A stretch of 64,000 bases of DNA from Chelydra serpentina (taxonomy: Eukaryota; Chordata; Testudines; Chelydridae), in NCBI GenBank assembly GCA_037349315.1, contig JBAIAC010000214.1, positions 2,046,001 to 2,110,000 on the forward strand, given 5' to 3'. A model generated the notes under the pieces. It was not told where the DNA came from. It saw only the letters and a program-made list of their open reading frames with translations, and ran no database searches. Position numbers and translations under genes: made by a program. Below, one piece after another: positions 22,095 through 33,800 of this stretch (position 1 is its first letter; every line of letters begins with the position of its first letter).

Positions 22095-22372
22095 CATAAG
22101 AATAGCCATACTGAGTCAGACCAAAGGTCCATCCAGCCCAGTATCCTGTCTACCGACAGTGACCAATGCCAGGTGCCCCAGAGGGAATGAACCTAACAGG
22201 TAATGATCAAGTGATCTCTCTCCTGCCATCCATCTCCATCCTCTGACCAACAGAGGCTAGGGACACCATTCCTTACCCATCCTGGCTAATAGCCATTAAT
22301 GGGCTTAACCTCCATGAATGTATCCAGTTCTCTTTTAAACCCTGTTATAGTCCTGTTATAGTATAGCAGAGC
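22095..22372 (-). mobile_element. L3-like LINE 3' end, antisense
   Basis: It starts GAACATAAGAATAGCCATAC (the tail in reverse), then CAGACCAAAGGTCCATCCAG, and continues through the antisense of the text at 15910-16145. It is truncated at CCAGTTCTCTTTTAAACCC. Confidence 0.8.
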
Positions 22373-22479
22373 CAGTTGAAACCAGACAGAATAAATAAGA
22401 TCTCTTGCAAGCACCTTAAGCACTGAGTGATCACTGAACATCACATGGTACCAGGACTAAAAAGAAATCAAGAAAATAC

Positions 22480-23760
22480 CCTGAGGGAAAAATGGACCAG
22501 TTAGAAGTTCCACCAGAGCTGAAACTCCAGCAAAGAGGAAGACAGTCAGAAGGTAGCCTTATTATTGACACTGGCTGGTTCTGAAGCACTTGATGTATTT
22601 AATAATATTCTGTTAACTCAGGCAGAGGAGTCTAAGTATGAAACTGTAGTACAGAATTTTAAGTACTGCACTCCATGTAACAGACATTTGAAATATATGT
22701 TTTTAATCACAGGGTCCAAAGGAAGGTAAAACTATAGAAGAATTTGGCTCTTTGTCTTCAGATGAGATAATCTTGCAAGTTTTGGGGGCTGAGTCTCTGA
22801 TAAGAGAGCAGATTATGATTGATGCTGGAACTAAAAAACCAAAACAACCCCCTCCACACACACATACTCAAGGTACATCTACAGTGTGATAAGAGACCCA
22901 CGGCACAGCCACATAGGCTGACTCTGGCTCCCAGGGCTTGGGCTGCAGGACAATAAAACTGCAGCATAGACACTCGAGGTTGGGCTGGCACCCAGGCTCC
23001 CATGAGGGGAGGGGGTCCCAGAGTCCAGGTGCCAGCCCGAACCCAAATGTCTACACTGCAGTTTTATAGCCCTGCAGCCTGAAACTTTGAGCCCAAGTCA
23101 GCTGATCTGGGATCTGAGACTCAGTGCTGCTGGGTTGTTTTGGGGGTTTTTTTTTTTAGTACAGTGTAGATGTAACCTCAGGACCTAGTAGAAGATCCAC
23201 AATTAACCCTTGACAGAGTATTTAGAATTTGCCAACCTACAGAAGTTGCCCAGGCCAGAATGATGCTTATGGAGGGTGGACAGTGATCTGACATGGCAGC
23301 TATGATTGAGAATCCAAAATATCATGTTGGGAATGGAGTTGGGGGAAGAGAGAAAGGAGGAATAAAAGCACACAGAACTCAAAGTCTAAATCCAGAAAAA
23401 ACAGGACATGGAGGTGCATACCGTGTGGCAATAAGTACAAGTTAAGACTGTGCCTGGAATGTGGGAACAAAGGCAAAAAATGAATGGTTTACATCACTTT
23501 GCAAGAGTTTGCAAGCACTAGCAGCATGAGCAAAGAGGACAACACCACCATTAGCTCAGAGGATTCTTCATAGGAGCAATGGAGACCACTGAGGTAGATG
23601 ATTGGACTATTAACTTGGAAGCAAATGGGACATTTATTACTTTTAAGTTGGACACTGATACACAAGCCAATGTTGTGCCAGAAACACTGTTAGTAACTGG
23701 AAGATAAAGCTACAGGTAGCAGGTAAACCTCAGGGCTTACAGTTGTGCGCTCATTCCCAC
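22480..23760 (+). mobile_element. Ty3/gypsy-like gag-protease relic, split by a MITE
   Basis: Coding echoes in order: a capsid-like segment near 22550-22680 (T-L-A-G-S-E-A-L-D-V-F-N, then Y-E-T-V-V-Q-N-F), a segment near 22720-22820 (EEFGSLSSDEI, then LIREQIM), a zinc-knuckle-like C-x2-C...C-x2-C region near 23415-23470, and a retropepsin-like FKLDTDTQANVVPE near 23640-23685. The MITE at 22871-23178 interrupts it. Family level is uncertain; no LTR, polymerase or integrase part was found next to it. Multiple frame breaks make it non-functional. Confidence 0.55.
22871..23178. mobile_element. Harbinger-like MITE with long hairpin
   Basis: It starts AGGTACATCTACAGTGTGAT and ends with TACAGTGTAGATGTAACCT, an inverted pair. 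The halves pair: CAATAAAACTGCAGCATAGA at left and AATGTCTACACTGCAGTTTT at right. It is close in text to the MITEs at 9541 and 9849. It lies inside the gag-protease relic. Confidence 0.75.
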
Positions 23761-23822
23761 TACATGTGTATGTGAACTAAATGTATAGGTAAATAACAAA
23801 CTGTATCTCTTCCAGTTTTGTA

Positions 23823-23925
23823 TGAAATATAGTTGTAGCTGTGTCAGTCCCAGGATATTAGAAAGAGATGGTTGGTGTGGTAATATTTTTTATTGGACTT
23901 GTCTCTCCCACCAACAGAAGACTCC
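23823..23925. mobile_element. Penelope-like or related repeat fragment
   Basis: The text TTGTAGCTGTGTCAGTCCCA, then GGATATTAGAAAGAGATGG and TTTTTTATTGGACTTGTCTC is a recurrent reptile repeat that I associate with Penelope-like element ends from memory. Only about 100 bases are present. Confidence 0.4.
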
Positions 23926-24544
23926 AGGGGGCTCCGGGCTGGGGCAGGGGGTTGGGGTGCGGGGTGGGCTTTGGCTGGGGCTGTGGGCTCTGGAGTGGGC
24001 TGGGGATGAGGGGTTTGGGGTGCAGGAGAGTACTCTGGGTTGGGACCAAGGGGTTCAGAGGGTGGGAGGGGGATCAGGGCTGGGGTAGGGGGTTGGGGAG
24101 CGGGAGGAGGTTGGGGTGAAGGCTCCGGGCAGTTCTTACCTCAAGCAGTTCACGGAAGCAGCGGCACGTCCCCGCTCCGGCTCCTATGCACAGCCAGGCG
24201 GCTTTGCGCGCTGTCCCATCCACAGGCACTGCCCCTGCAGCTCCCATTGTCTGTGGTTCCTGGCCAATGGAGCTGCAGGGGGCGGCGCTTGGGGCAGGAG
24301 CAGCGTGTGGAGCCCCCTAGCTACCACTATGCATAGGAGCTGGAGAGGGGACATGCCGCTGCTTCTGGGAGCTGCACGGAGCCATGGCATGCACGGAGCA
24401 GGGCAAGTCCCTGACCCCACTCCCTGGCTGGAGTGCCGGAGCGGGGCAAGCCCTTGACCCCGCTCCCCGGCAGGAGCTTAAGGGCCGGATTAAAAGGTCT
24501 GATGGGCTGGGAGTGGCCCGTGGGCCGTAGTTTGCCCACCCCTG
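23926..24544. mobile_element. GC-rich non-autonomous hAT-like element
   Basis: The right end GGGCCGTAGTTTGCCCACCC ending CTG gives, in reverse, CAGGGGTGGGCAAACTACGG, a hAT-type terminus. The interior includes a CTGGCCAATGGAGCTGCAGG segment also found near 25770 in the other relative order. The left end is missing or diverged. The long open frames here follow base composition. Confidence 0.6.
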
Positions 24545-25528
24545 AATTAGAGGACCCAGTTCCGAGGTACTGTGACAGTAAGCACAAAACTAAGTTGTCC
24601 CCAGATGTTGCCAAGGAAGGTATTGGCACATGACAGTAGGGTCAAAATTGGAGACCAATGGGGAGACCCCATGCACCATGGGGATTAACAAAAACTGAGT
24701 GTTAATATGCTCAAATAGAGAAGGAAGCTTTGGCCTTAGTCCATGGGCCAGCCAGTCCCAGTGCCGACTCTCTTGCTGACACACCTGCTTTCTGTAGGCC
24801 TCAGGGACGCATTCCTGCTTGCAGCTTCCCCCAGGATCTCCAGCATCACACCCTGCATTCAGCCTCCACCAACCTCAGAGGACAGAGCAGTCATCCTGCA
24901 TTAATCACAGCTGAGGCCAGCAGTACAGAAGACAGAGTATCCAGTGTACTTGCAGCAAGAGGACACACTCCTATTGCATAGACATACAGTGAGGGGCAGT
25001 GCCATTCTACAGATTATTTGTACTCCAGAGGTCCCAGTCAAGGCCGCAGTATGCTGTGTGCGGCACAGAGTAAAGACCATCCCCTGTCCTAGAGACAAGA
25101 CTGGCAAAAATAGACCGGAAGTAAGAGCCAGGCAACACTTATACAACATGTCACAAGTAGAGAGTTAGTTCTATCTCCCCTCACAAACCAATGCTCCAGC
25201 ACTGTCAACAGGCCCCAGCCAACCTGCCACTTTACTTGCTGCTCTGAGTCAGGCTGGAAGAAACGCAGAGCAAGAAGATACCCTCCTCTCACACAAACCT
25301 GATAGTAAAACACTCCAGACACCCACTAAACTACATGCATACCTGAGCCATTTGTGACAAAGTGAAGAGGATGCTCCCATGCCATGAGAGTGTCAGCTGG
25401 ATGACACAACTGGATTAAAAATGAGTATTTGTTTCAAGAGGAAATCTCTATGGAGGATTTGTTTCTCGCAGGAATCTGTTCCGGGCCCAATGCTATTCAG
25501 GAATCTGTTCCGGGCCCAATGATCTAGA
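24545..25528. other. Unassigned sequence with a short tandem duplication
   Basis: No exon or repeat family was recognised. At 25468-25521 the text AGGAATCTGTTCCGGGCCCA occurs twice, 31 bases apart. Confidence 0.4.
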
Positions 25529-25904
25529 GTGGGGTGGGAAAACTACGGCCCACAGGCCGCATCCGGCCCGTCAGACCTTTTAATTGGGCCCTTGAGCTCC
25601 CGCCGGGGAGCGGCTTGGGGGCTTGCTCCGCTCTGTGCATGCCGTGGCGCCGCATGGTTCCCGCAAGCAGCAGCATGTCCCCCCTCCGGCTCCTACACGT
25701 AGGGGCAGCTAGGGGGGCACCGTACGTTGCTCCCGCCCCAAGCACCGACCCCCGCAGCTCCCATTGGCTGGGAACTGCAGCCAATGGGAGCTGCAGGGTC
25801 AGCATCTGCGGACAGGGCAGCGCACAGAGCTGCCTGGTCCAGCTACTGCAGGCAGAGGAGAACTTAACACGCTCTGTAGCATCATCTCTTTTCTCTTCCT
25901 TCCC
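25529..25904. mobile_element. Truncated non-autonomous hAT-like element
   Basis: It begins with a GTGGGAAAACTACGGCCC terminus and continues CCGCATCCGGCCCGTCAGAC, matching in reverse the right end of the element at 23926-24544. It is cut off where a CR1 begins at about 25905. Confidence 0.6.
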
Positions 25905-26415
25905 AGCAGTTTTGGGCCCCACACTGCAAGAAGGATGTGGATAAATTGGAAAGAGTCCAACGGAGGGCAACAAAAATGATTAGGGGGCTGGAGCACATGA
26001 CTTATGAGGAGAGGCTGAGGGGACTGGGATTATTTAGTGTGCAGAAGAGAAGAATGAGGGGGATTTGATAGTTGCTTTCAACTACCTGAAAGGGGGTTCC
26101 AAAGAGGCTGGATCTAGACTGTGTTCAGTGGTACCAGATGACAGAACAAGGAGTAATGGTCTCAAGTTGCAGTGGGGGAGGTTTAAGTTGGATATTAGGA
26201 AAAACTTTTTCACTAGGGTGAAGGGTGGTGAAGCACTGGAATGGGTTACCTAGGGAGGTGGTGGAATCTCCTTCCTTAGAGGTTTTTAAGGTCAGGCTTG
26301 AAAAAGCCCTGGCTAGGATGATTTAGTTGGGTTTGGTCCTGCTTTGAGCAGGGGGTTGGACTAGATGACCTCCTGAGGTCCCTTCCAACCCTGAGAGTCT
26401 CTGATTCTATTATTA
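25905..26415 (+). mobile_element. 5'-truncated CR1 LINE
   Basis: Only the ORF2 C-terminus and tail are present: the [15 protein letters not shown] segment, then [18 protein letters not shown], then a frame at 26065-26253 with [16 protein letters not shown] 7-base insertion (CACTAGGGTGAAGGGTGG) breaks the frame near 26215. It ends GATTCTATTATTAT. Confidence 0.88.
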
Positions 26416-28299
26416 TAAAGCCAGACAAATTCAGACTAGATATAAGGTGCAGATTTTTAATAGTGTTACCAGATTTTCCTGTTACTTTGGGGTATGCTCA
26501 TTTATTAGAGTTACTCTTCTGGGCGAGGGGTGTGTTCTGTAATTGTGTCAATGTACTACTTGTGTTCTCATACAGAGCTCTACTTCTCCCTGCTGCAAGT
26601 TCCCTCCCAATGGAGCTATCCTGCAGGACCTAGGTTCCCATTCTTCCAGCCCCAGAATCAGACAAACACACCTACATACACACATTAACAGAGCGCTTCT
26701 AAGAGGACCGGGTTAATCAGCACTCCCAAGCTGATCCCTTATATGTCCCTGGACTCAGTAAGCTGGGTCAAGCAGCATTTCCAAGCTATCACCCTCATAG
26801 GCCCTTGGATTCAGTAGGCTGGGTTGAACAGCACCTCCAAGCTGTCACCCTCATATGTCTTGGGCACCGCACCGGAATAGAGCATGCCTGGGCAGGCTGG
26901 GTCGAGCAGCACTTTCAAGCTGCCACCTTCAGATGTCTCAGGTTCAGCACGTCACTGTCCCCACTTTCATGTTACAATTGTTCTGATAGTAACCCACTTG
27001 ATGAGCTAACCCCACAGGATTTTTGGACGCTGCAGGGATCTTTAGCTTAGGTACGAGGAGCATTGCTGGAGAGCAAATGAGGAAGCAGAAAAAACACCCA
27101 TGGGGGGGGGGGGAGGGGGGGAAGAGAGAGAGAGAAGCAACCAGCTTAACCATGAAAGTTATTTATTGCCAGGTAATAACCATAGGGCAGGCAAATAACA
27201 AAAGAGTTATAATATTAAATCTAACTTACATTTGATTATAAAAGTCAGGTTTAGAAAACTGTAACTGATCACACAAGTCAGGGTCAGGGGGCTATACCTA
27301 GAGAGCGACCTGGGTTCTCACCACTCCGTGAAGCTTGAATCGATCGGGGGTCCCAGGTGATGGTGGGAGCTGAGGGTCCGGAGTGCTGGAGACAGGCAGA
27401 ACCCACGGCACGGTCAGTCAGGAGAAGAAGTCCCAATGGAACTGATGCAGATTTTGGATCCAGGCATCAGAACACTGACTTGAGCATGGGTAGGGGTTTT
27501 TGTAGAGAAAACAACAATGGTTCAAGGGAGACACTCGATTTGTTTATGGGTAAACTGATGGCTCAAGGGGGTAACCAACGTTGTTTTGTGTGCAATTCGG
27601 CAGCTTCACTATTTTGGATACCAATAAAGGATTTATTACTAGAATTGGTCTGATAACTACTGAGCTGGATGTGTGCAGGCGTAGGTTCATTAACATCTGG
27701 AGCAGAGATCCCCCATCATGCACTGCTTCCCTGCTTTTCTGGTCCCAGAGTTCTGTGCGGTTGTTGCCTTGGAATCTCTGTTCTCCATTCAGTATGCTAA
27801 TGGAGATGCCTCCTTGTCCCATCTTCGATGCAAATGAGCATAGGGGAGTTTCCTTAATTCTGTCACCTTTATCCCAGGGGCTTAGGTGTGTCTCGCACGG
27901 CCTTTTCATTGCTTTTTGTAAGTCTTTCTTCTGATGCAGATTTGGTTCAAGCAGAGGCTGGGGTGGGGGGAGGGGAGGTCTTTTGTGAGTCAGACCTGTA
28001 TTAAGCGGACGTTCAGCCTAGATGATCAGAATAGTTTTTTCTGACTCCCCACCCCCCAAAAAAAGTCTGTCTAGGACATATAACATTCTGAGCCACATTC
28101 ATCCAGCCATTGACATTTGCACACCTGACAGCAAGAGGACATCCCCCAGCATACACAAAACACAAGAGAGACACCCTGCACCCAGCACTGGATTAGGCAA
28201 TCGTGAGGCCTAGAAACACCATGACAGAGTTCCCTGTGGCTTCATCCCTGCAGCATTATAGCCCCACTCTCACAGTCATAAGGGTCCCCTCACTTTTCC
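26416..28299. other. Unassigned sequence with a G-rich run
   Basis: 26416-26470 resembles an old CR1 3' part. The rest has no recognised coding frame. A G-rich tract followed by a GA run lies at 27101-27145. The region 27240-28060 has the general look of an LTR-type repeat but no terminal pair could be fixed. Confidence 0.35.
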
Positions 28300-28608
28300 A
28301 CAGGGCCAGCTCCAGGCACCAGTGCAGGAAGTGCGTGCCTGGGGCGGCAAGCCGCGGGGGGTGGCGTGACGGTTGCTGACAGGGCGGCAGTCAGGCAGCC
28401 TTCAGCAGCGTTTCTGCGGGAGGTCTGCCAGTCCCGCGGTTTCAGCGGCAATTTGGTGGCAGGGACGCCGACGGCACAGGACCGGTGGACCTCCCGCAGA
28501 AACGCCGCCAAATGCGCAGGACCAGGGACCGCCCACAGGCGAGCCGCTGAAGGCCGCCTGACTGCCATGCTTGGGGCGGCAAAATTCATAGAGCCACCCC
28601 TGCCTATC
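28300..28608. mobile_element. GC-rich palindromic non-autonomous DNA element
   Basis: The left end GGGCCAGCTCCAGGCACCAG and right end AGAGCCACCCCTG bound a body with a large inverted repeat: AGCGTTTCTGCGGGAGGTCT at left and GACCTCCCGCAGAAACGCCG at right. No coding frame of known family. The superfamily is not certain. Confidence 0.5.
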
Positions 28609-30397
28609 CTAGATTGGCAAGGGCTATACTCTGGGTCCCCAATCTCCTCTTCCTCCAGGAGAAGCAGATCTGAAACTCCCCACCCCACCATTTATGAGCA
28701 GCATGGGATCCCTCTCCCTTAGGAGAAAGGGAGGGCAGCCAAAACTCCCACAGTACTCACCTCAGCTACAGGGGTGTCTCTGATTGGGTGGGTGGCCCAG
28801 GCCTGCTTTACTCTTCTCTTATTACAGAGAGTTCTCTGCTGGCCATTGACAGGGCCCTTGGAACAGTGGGGCTGGGAGTTAATGCTCCAGTGAGAATCAT
28901 GGGATAGTCCCACCCTCTCAGAGTCAGGTTCCAGATGCTCTGCAGAACATGTAGGCATGTCGCTAGTTTAGTTGCTCTTCAGTTACATTTCCAAGCTTTT
29001 TGTCCCAACCCAAAGTACAAGCAAGACCACACACACACACACACCGCCGCCACCACCATTCCGCCTTCTCGTCTCTCTCAGACTCAAAGATACAGATATA
29101 CCATATACAAGGCAGACAGCAAGACAACATTCCATACACCCACATACTAAGAGACAGAGATAATGCACACACACACCACTACACACCAAACTAGTCTATT
29201 CTATACTATGATTAGGATAGCTGCCCCGTACCATAAAGATAAACAAGGGACTTAAATTTAGGATCTTCTAACCATCAGCAGAATTGTGACCCAGACAGAC
29301 ACAAGTGTGTGCAAATTACACAGACTCCCCAACATCAAGTAAAGTCCTAATGTAACTCACAACAAACCACCACCTCCCTACAGCTAGGCTAGAGCAGAGA
29401 AGGCAAAGCAGGCCTTCAAAAAATGGAAACCTGATTTCAATTTCAGGAGCACAGGAGGAAAAAAAACACAACAGGGAAAATTCTTAAAGAGAACCTAAAC
29501 TAATGGGCAACTAATCAGACAGGAAGGTAGGAAAAAAAAGCTTCCAACAACCATAATCCAAGACCCTGCCCTCAGGTCTGGCTTTATTCTCAAATAAGAG
29601 TTTCAGAACAAGAGTAAATCAAGTGTGAAGGCTGGGTACTAACCTAAGCTTTCCCAGCTCCCATGAGATGGGAGAGAAAAGACCACACCTTTCTCGTTAG
29701 TAGCCCTTCCTAGCTACTAGAACATACCCACATCCTCCTTGCCAGCTACTCCTACCCCCAGAGGCAGGATGCCTTGTTTCTAGCTTCCTGTAGGCTCCTA
29801 ATCATATGCCCTGGTGGCTATAGTTCCCCGTTTTAAAGGACCCAAGGGCTTGAACAGGTGCACAGGGATGTATGTGTGTACCCCTTCAGCCAGTGCACTG
29901 TTTCACAAAATAATTAATGTAAAAGAGAGACTGATAGTTTGTTTCACTGATGTCCAGCTAATATCCAGACAAATTATACTTGCTTTAACAAAAAGTCTAG
30001 ACTGTTAAAAAAAATAATGTGAACAGCTAAGGAATACTGCTTTATAATCCCTTATCACTCACCGTCACACCTTCCCAATTTTACACCATCCTCCCAACCA
30101 TAACTCTGAACAAATATATGCTAATATGTCAAAGTAACACATTAGTAGGTGGCCATACAATCCCATTTCCTTGCCAAGAGATCAATTTCCAAGCCACTAT
30201 AACACTGATATATACTGCCTCACATACTGCAAAAAAAGCTGTATATATGGTAATTACTACCCAGTACACTGTCTCCCACTGTTTTACCATACATGATCCC
30301 TACACATACGCATTTGGGAGGAGGAAGGTGTCAATGGGGATGAGGGTGATGGTTAATACTGGCTATTAGCTCCCTGCTCTTTATTCCTTTCTTGCAG
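28609..30397. other. FAM83H upstream or 5' intron sequence; CA repeat
   Basis: No exon was recognised. A (AC)9 run lies at 29027-29044 in a CA-rich stretch to about 29190. The non-coding first exon and promoter of FAM83H are not identified; they may lie here or beyond the left edge. Confidence 0.4.
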
Positions 30398-30861
30398 CTC
30401 CCCTGCCTCTCATGGCTCGCCGATCCCAGAGCTCCTCACAGGGGGACAACCCCCTGGACCCTAACTACCTGCCACCCCATTACAAGGAGTATTACCGGCT
30501 GGCTCTGGATGTGCTAGCTGAGGAGGGGCAAGAGAGTTATCATCATTTCCTGGATGAAGAAGGAGCCCCTGACTTTCTCTGCAGCACAGAGGTAGAGCAC
30601 ATCACTCAGCATCTCCAGAAGCCCCAGTATGCCAACCAGGAGGGCAGCTGCATGGATGCCATGCATGGCAATGACATGGATGGATCTTCTGGGACTTATT
30701 GGCCTATGAATTCTGACCTTGCTGTTCCTGAGCTTGATCTGGGTTGGCCAATGGTCTTTGGATTCAAGGGTACTGAGGTAACAACTCTGGTGCAGCCACC
30801 ACCCCCAGACAATCCCAGCATCAAGGAAGAAGCCCGTAGGATGATCCGAGCTGCACAACAG
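30398..30861 (+). other. FAM83H: FAM83H exon with start codon
   Basis: A pyrimidine-rich acceptor (TTTATTCCTTTCTTGCAG, ending 30397) precedes 14 untranslated bases and the ATG at 30412. The exon ends after the RMIRAAQQ codons at a GTGAGA donor. It contributes 150 codons, phase 0. Confidence 0.93.
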
Positions 30862-33800
30862 GTGAGATTGAACAAAAGCCAGGAACCAACAGAGCTGAAG
30901 GGGATGTGGCAGGATGCAGCAGCTCTGCACTGATTCCCTCTTCTATTATCTGTGCAAAATTACATTCAGGACCCCTTAGGCCACTCTGACAACTGAAAGG
31001 GGCTTTACCGGACTGGAAACAACTCCCTGATACTCCCCTCATACAGGGGCCTCCCTAGTTTGTGTAGAGCAGTGTAAAGGCTCTGCATTGGCATTCCTCC
31101 CAGTCCCTGGCATGAGGAGGGAAAGAGAGGGTGTTGGATGCACGGCCAGCATTAACTGTACTACAGTTATTCTCTGCTGCCAAGAGGCCATAGGAAACTG
31201 CATAAGTTAGAGCAGCCCTGAGGCTATGCTACACCAGAGGTTACACAGGACTCTGCATGGTCTCAGAACATGAGGAGCCCAAAGATGGCTTAGAGACACC
31301 TCCCCCACTGCCAACTTTAAAGAATCTAGGCAATACCTACAGAGTGGGGGAATTGTATCTTGGAAAGCTGTAAATCCTGAAAAGGATTTAGGGGGTCACA
31401 GTGGACAGGCTACTGAACATGAGCTCCAACTGAGACACTGTAGATGTATAAAACAGAGAGAGTGAATGGGTGTAGAGAAGTGATTTTTACATTGGTGAGT
31501 CCGATACTGGAATACTGCATCCAGTTTAGTGTCGACATTTTAAAAAGGGTGTTGAAAAAGTGGAGAAGATATAAAGAAGAACCACAAAAATGATTCCAAG
31601 GCTGGAAAAAAAATGCTTTACAGTGAGGCAAAGGACTCAATCTGTTCAGTTTATCAAAAAGATGTTTAAGAGGTGACTTGATTATGATGTAGAAGTATAT
31701 TAACGGGGAGAAAAAACAGCTATTAAAGGTCTCTTTAATTTAGCAGATAGGCTGCAAGCTGAAGACAAATTAAAATTAGAAATAAAGCACACATTTTTAA
31801 TAGTGATGGTTAGCAACTGGAACAAATTACCAAGGGAATTGTTGGGTTCTTCATCTCTTGATGGTTTCAGATCAAGACAGGGTGCTTTGCTAGAAGATAT
31901 GCTTATTCAAACCCAAATTATCATGAACAATAGGGGGTAATGGTGAAATTCTGAGGCCTGTGTTAGGCAGGAAATCAGAGTAGGGATATGTCTACACTAC
32001 AAGTACTACAGACTATGCCGCTGTAGCATAGACACTTACTACAGCGATGTAAGGGTTTTTTCCATCGCAGTAGTAAACCCACCCACCCCTTCAGGAGGGA
32101 GTAGCTAGGGCAATGGACACATTCTTTCATCGACCTAGCTGCATCTACAGTGGGGTTAGGTCAACCTAGCTGTCTTGCAAGGCATGAATTTTTTCATAGC
32201 CCTGACTGATGTAGCTAGGTCGACCTAAGTTTTAGGTTTAAATCAGACCTAGATGATCTAATGATTCCTTCCGGCCTTAAAGTGTAAGAATTCTTACTCC
32301 AGGGACATGAAGTGAGTCCAGAAGGGGCAGGTGCCAGAGTGGGGCACAGAACAGGTCCAGCAGAGCAGGTGCTGTCAGGGTAGGAGGAAGGAATGCAGCA
32401 AGTACAACAGAGGCAGATGCTGGGGTGGGAGGGACTGTGCTGTGAGCAGCTGCAAGTGAATGCTCATATATAGGGATGACGCAGGCAGGCCTAAAACTGA
32501 ACTGTCCTTCTCTCACTCTCTCTCCCACAGGTGGTAGCTATAGTGATGGATGTTTTCACAGATGTGGATCTGCTGAGTGAGGTGCTGGATGCTGCTGCCC
32601 GCAGGGTCCCTGTGTATATCCTCCTGGATGAAATGAACTCCCAGCTCTTCCTAGACACAGCCGCTAAGTGCAAAGTCAACCTCAACTATGTGGAGGTGAC
32701 CTGGGCGGGTTCATCGCTGGGACCCTATGGTCTGGTTCTGAGGAGCTGGGGTGGGGGAGAGGTTTACAGGGCAGATGGGTGTAAGGGACCGGGGAGAAAG
32801 GAGTTATCTCAGTAATGAGGGGGAGATAAAGGCGGGAGGCAGCCTGGGTAGTATCATGATGAGACACTGTAGCTGGACAGAAAGTCAAATAGAGAAGCTA
32901 GTGCTGATGTTATGGGAGAGATGGGTATGAAGAAGTGAGCTAACGGGGACGGGGGCGGGGGGGGCAAGAGCAGCTGCTGCCTTTGGAAGTCACTGCCTCA
33001 TCTCTCTGCTGGTTTGCAGTTCCTGAGGGTCCGGACAGTTTCTGGCCCCACCTATTACTGCCGCACGGGGATGTCCTTCAAAGGGCATGTGAAAGAGAAG
33101 TTCCTGTTGGTGGACTGCATGGTGGTGCTAAGTGGCAACTACAGGTGAGGGGGTGTAGGGAGGGACTGCAGAATGGCATAGCCTTGTCTCCATTAGGAAG
33201 AGATGCTGGTGGGAGGGGGCGTTCTAACTATGACAGTTACAACTAAATGTCAGTGGCAAGGTTGTAGCCCTTAAACTCGACACTGGCGCACAATGCACGA
33301 TTATTCCAAGGGATAATATGTAATTCTATAGCTAAGGAAACTACAGAAATCTAAAGCCAAGCTTGTTTCATATCCAGGACATAAAATATCTGTGCAAAGG
33401 TTAGTAACTATTACAACTAATTTAAACACTCAAAATCACTGCAGACACCAGCATTGCTAAGGACACTAAGTCCAAATGCCACCTGGCTGAAGCCACAACA
33501 TAATCTGCCCAGTCTAAGTCATGTCAGTGACTATGTCCTGAGAAAACAGTCAGGTTTTTGAAATATTTTTTTATTTCAGCCCAGCATCAAGCCTGAGTGT
33601 TATCATAGAATAATTAAAATTGCTAAAAAGATGGGTGGGTTATTAAAATCAGCATCTAGTTACAAGTATGGGAGTGACTATTGCATAATGTTAATATATG
33701 GAAGTTACTATGTCAATGCCTGTGTTATACTTCGGAGTTTAGATAGTATGCTGTTTTCATCAGATTGACCTAAGTGCTTTTGGTACTAAAGTGAGTGGCC

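Noticed and set aside
24040..25973. Several overlapping GC-rich open frames on both strands
   Set aside because: They follow the composition of hAT-like elements; no domain and no shared frame between copies.
29000..29200. Threonine/histidine-rich frames
   Set aside because: Products of the CA-rich simple repeat.
30514..30930. 138-codon antisense frame under FAM83H
   Set aside because: Shadow of the conserved FAM83H exon on the other strand.
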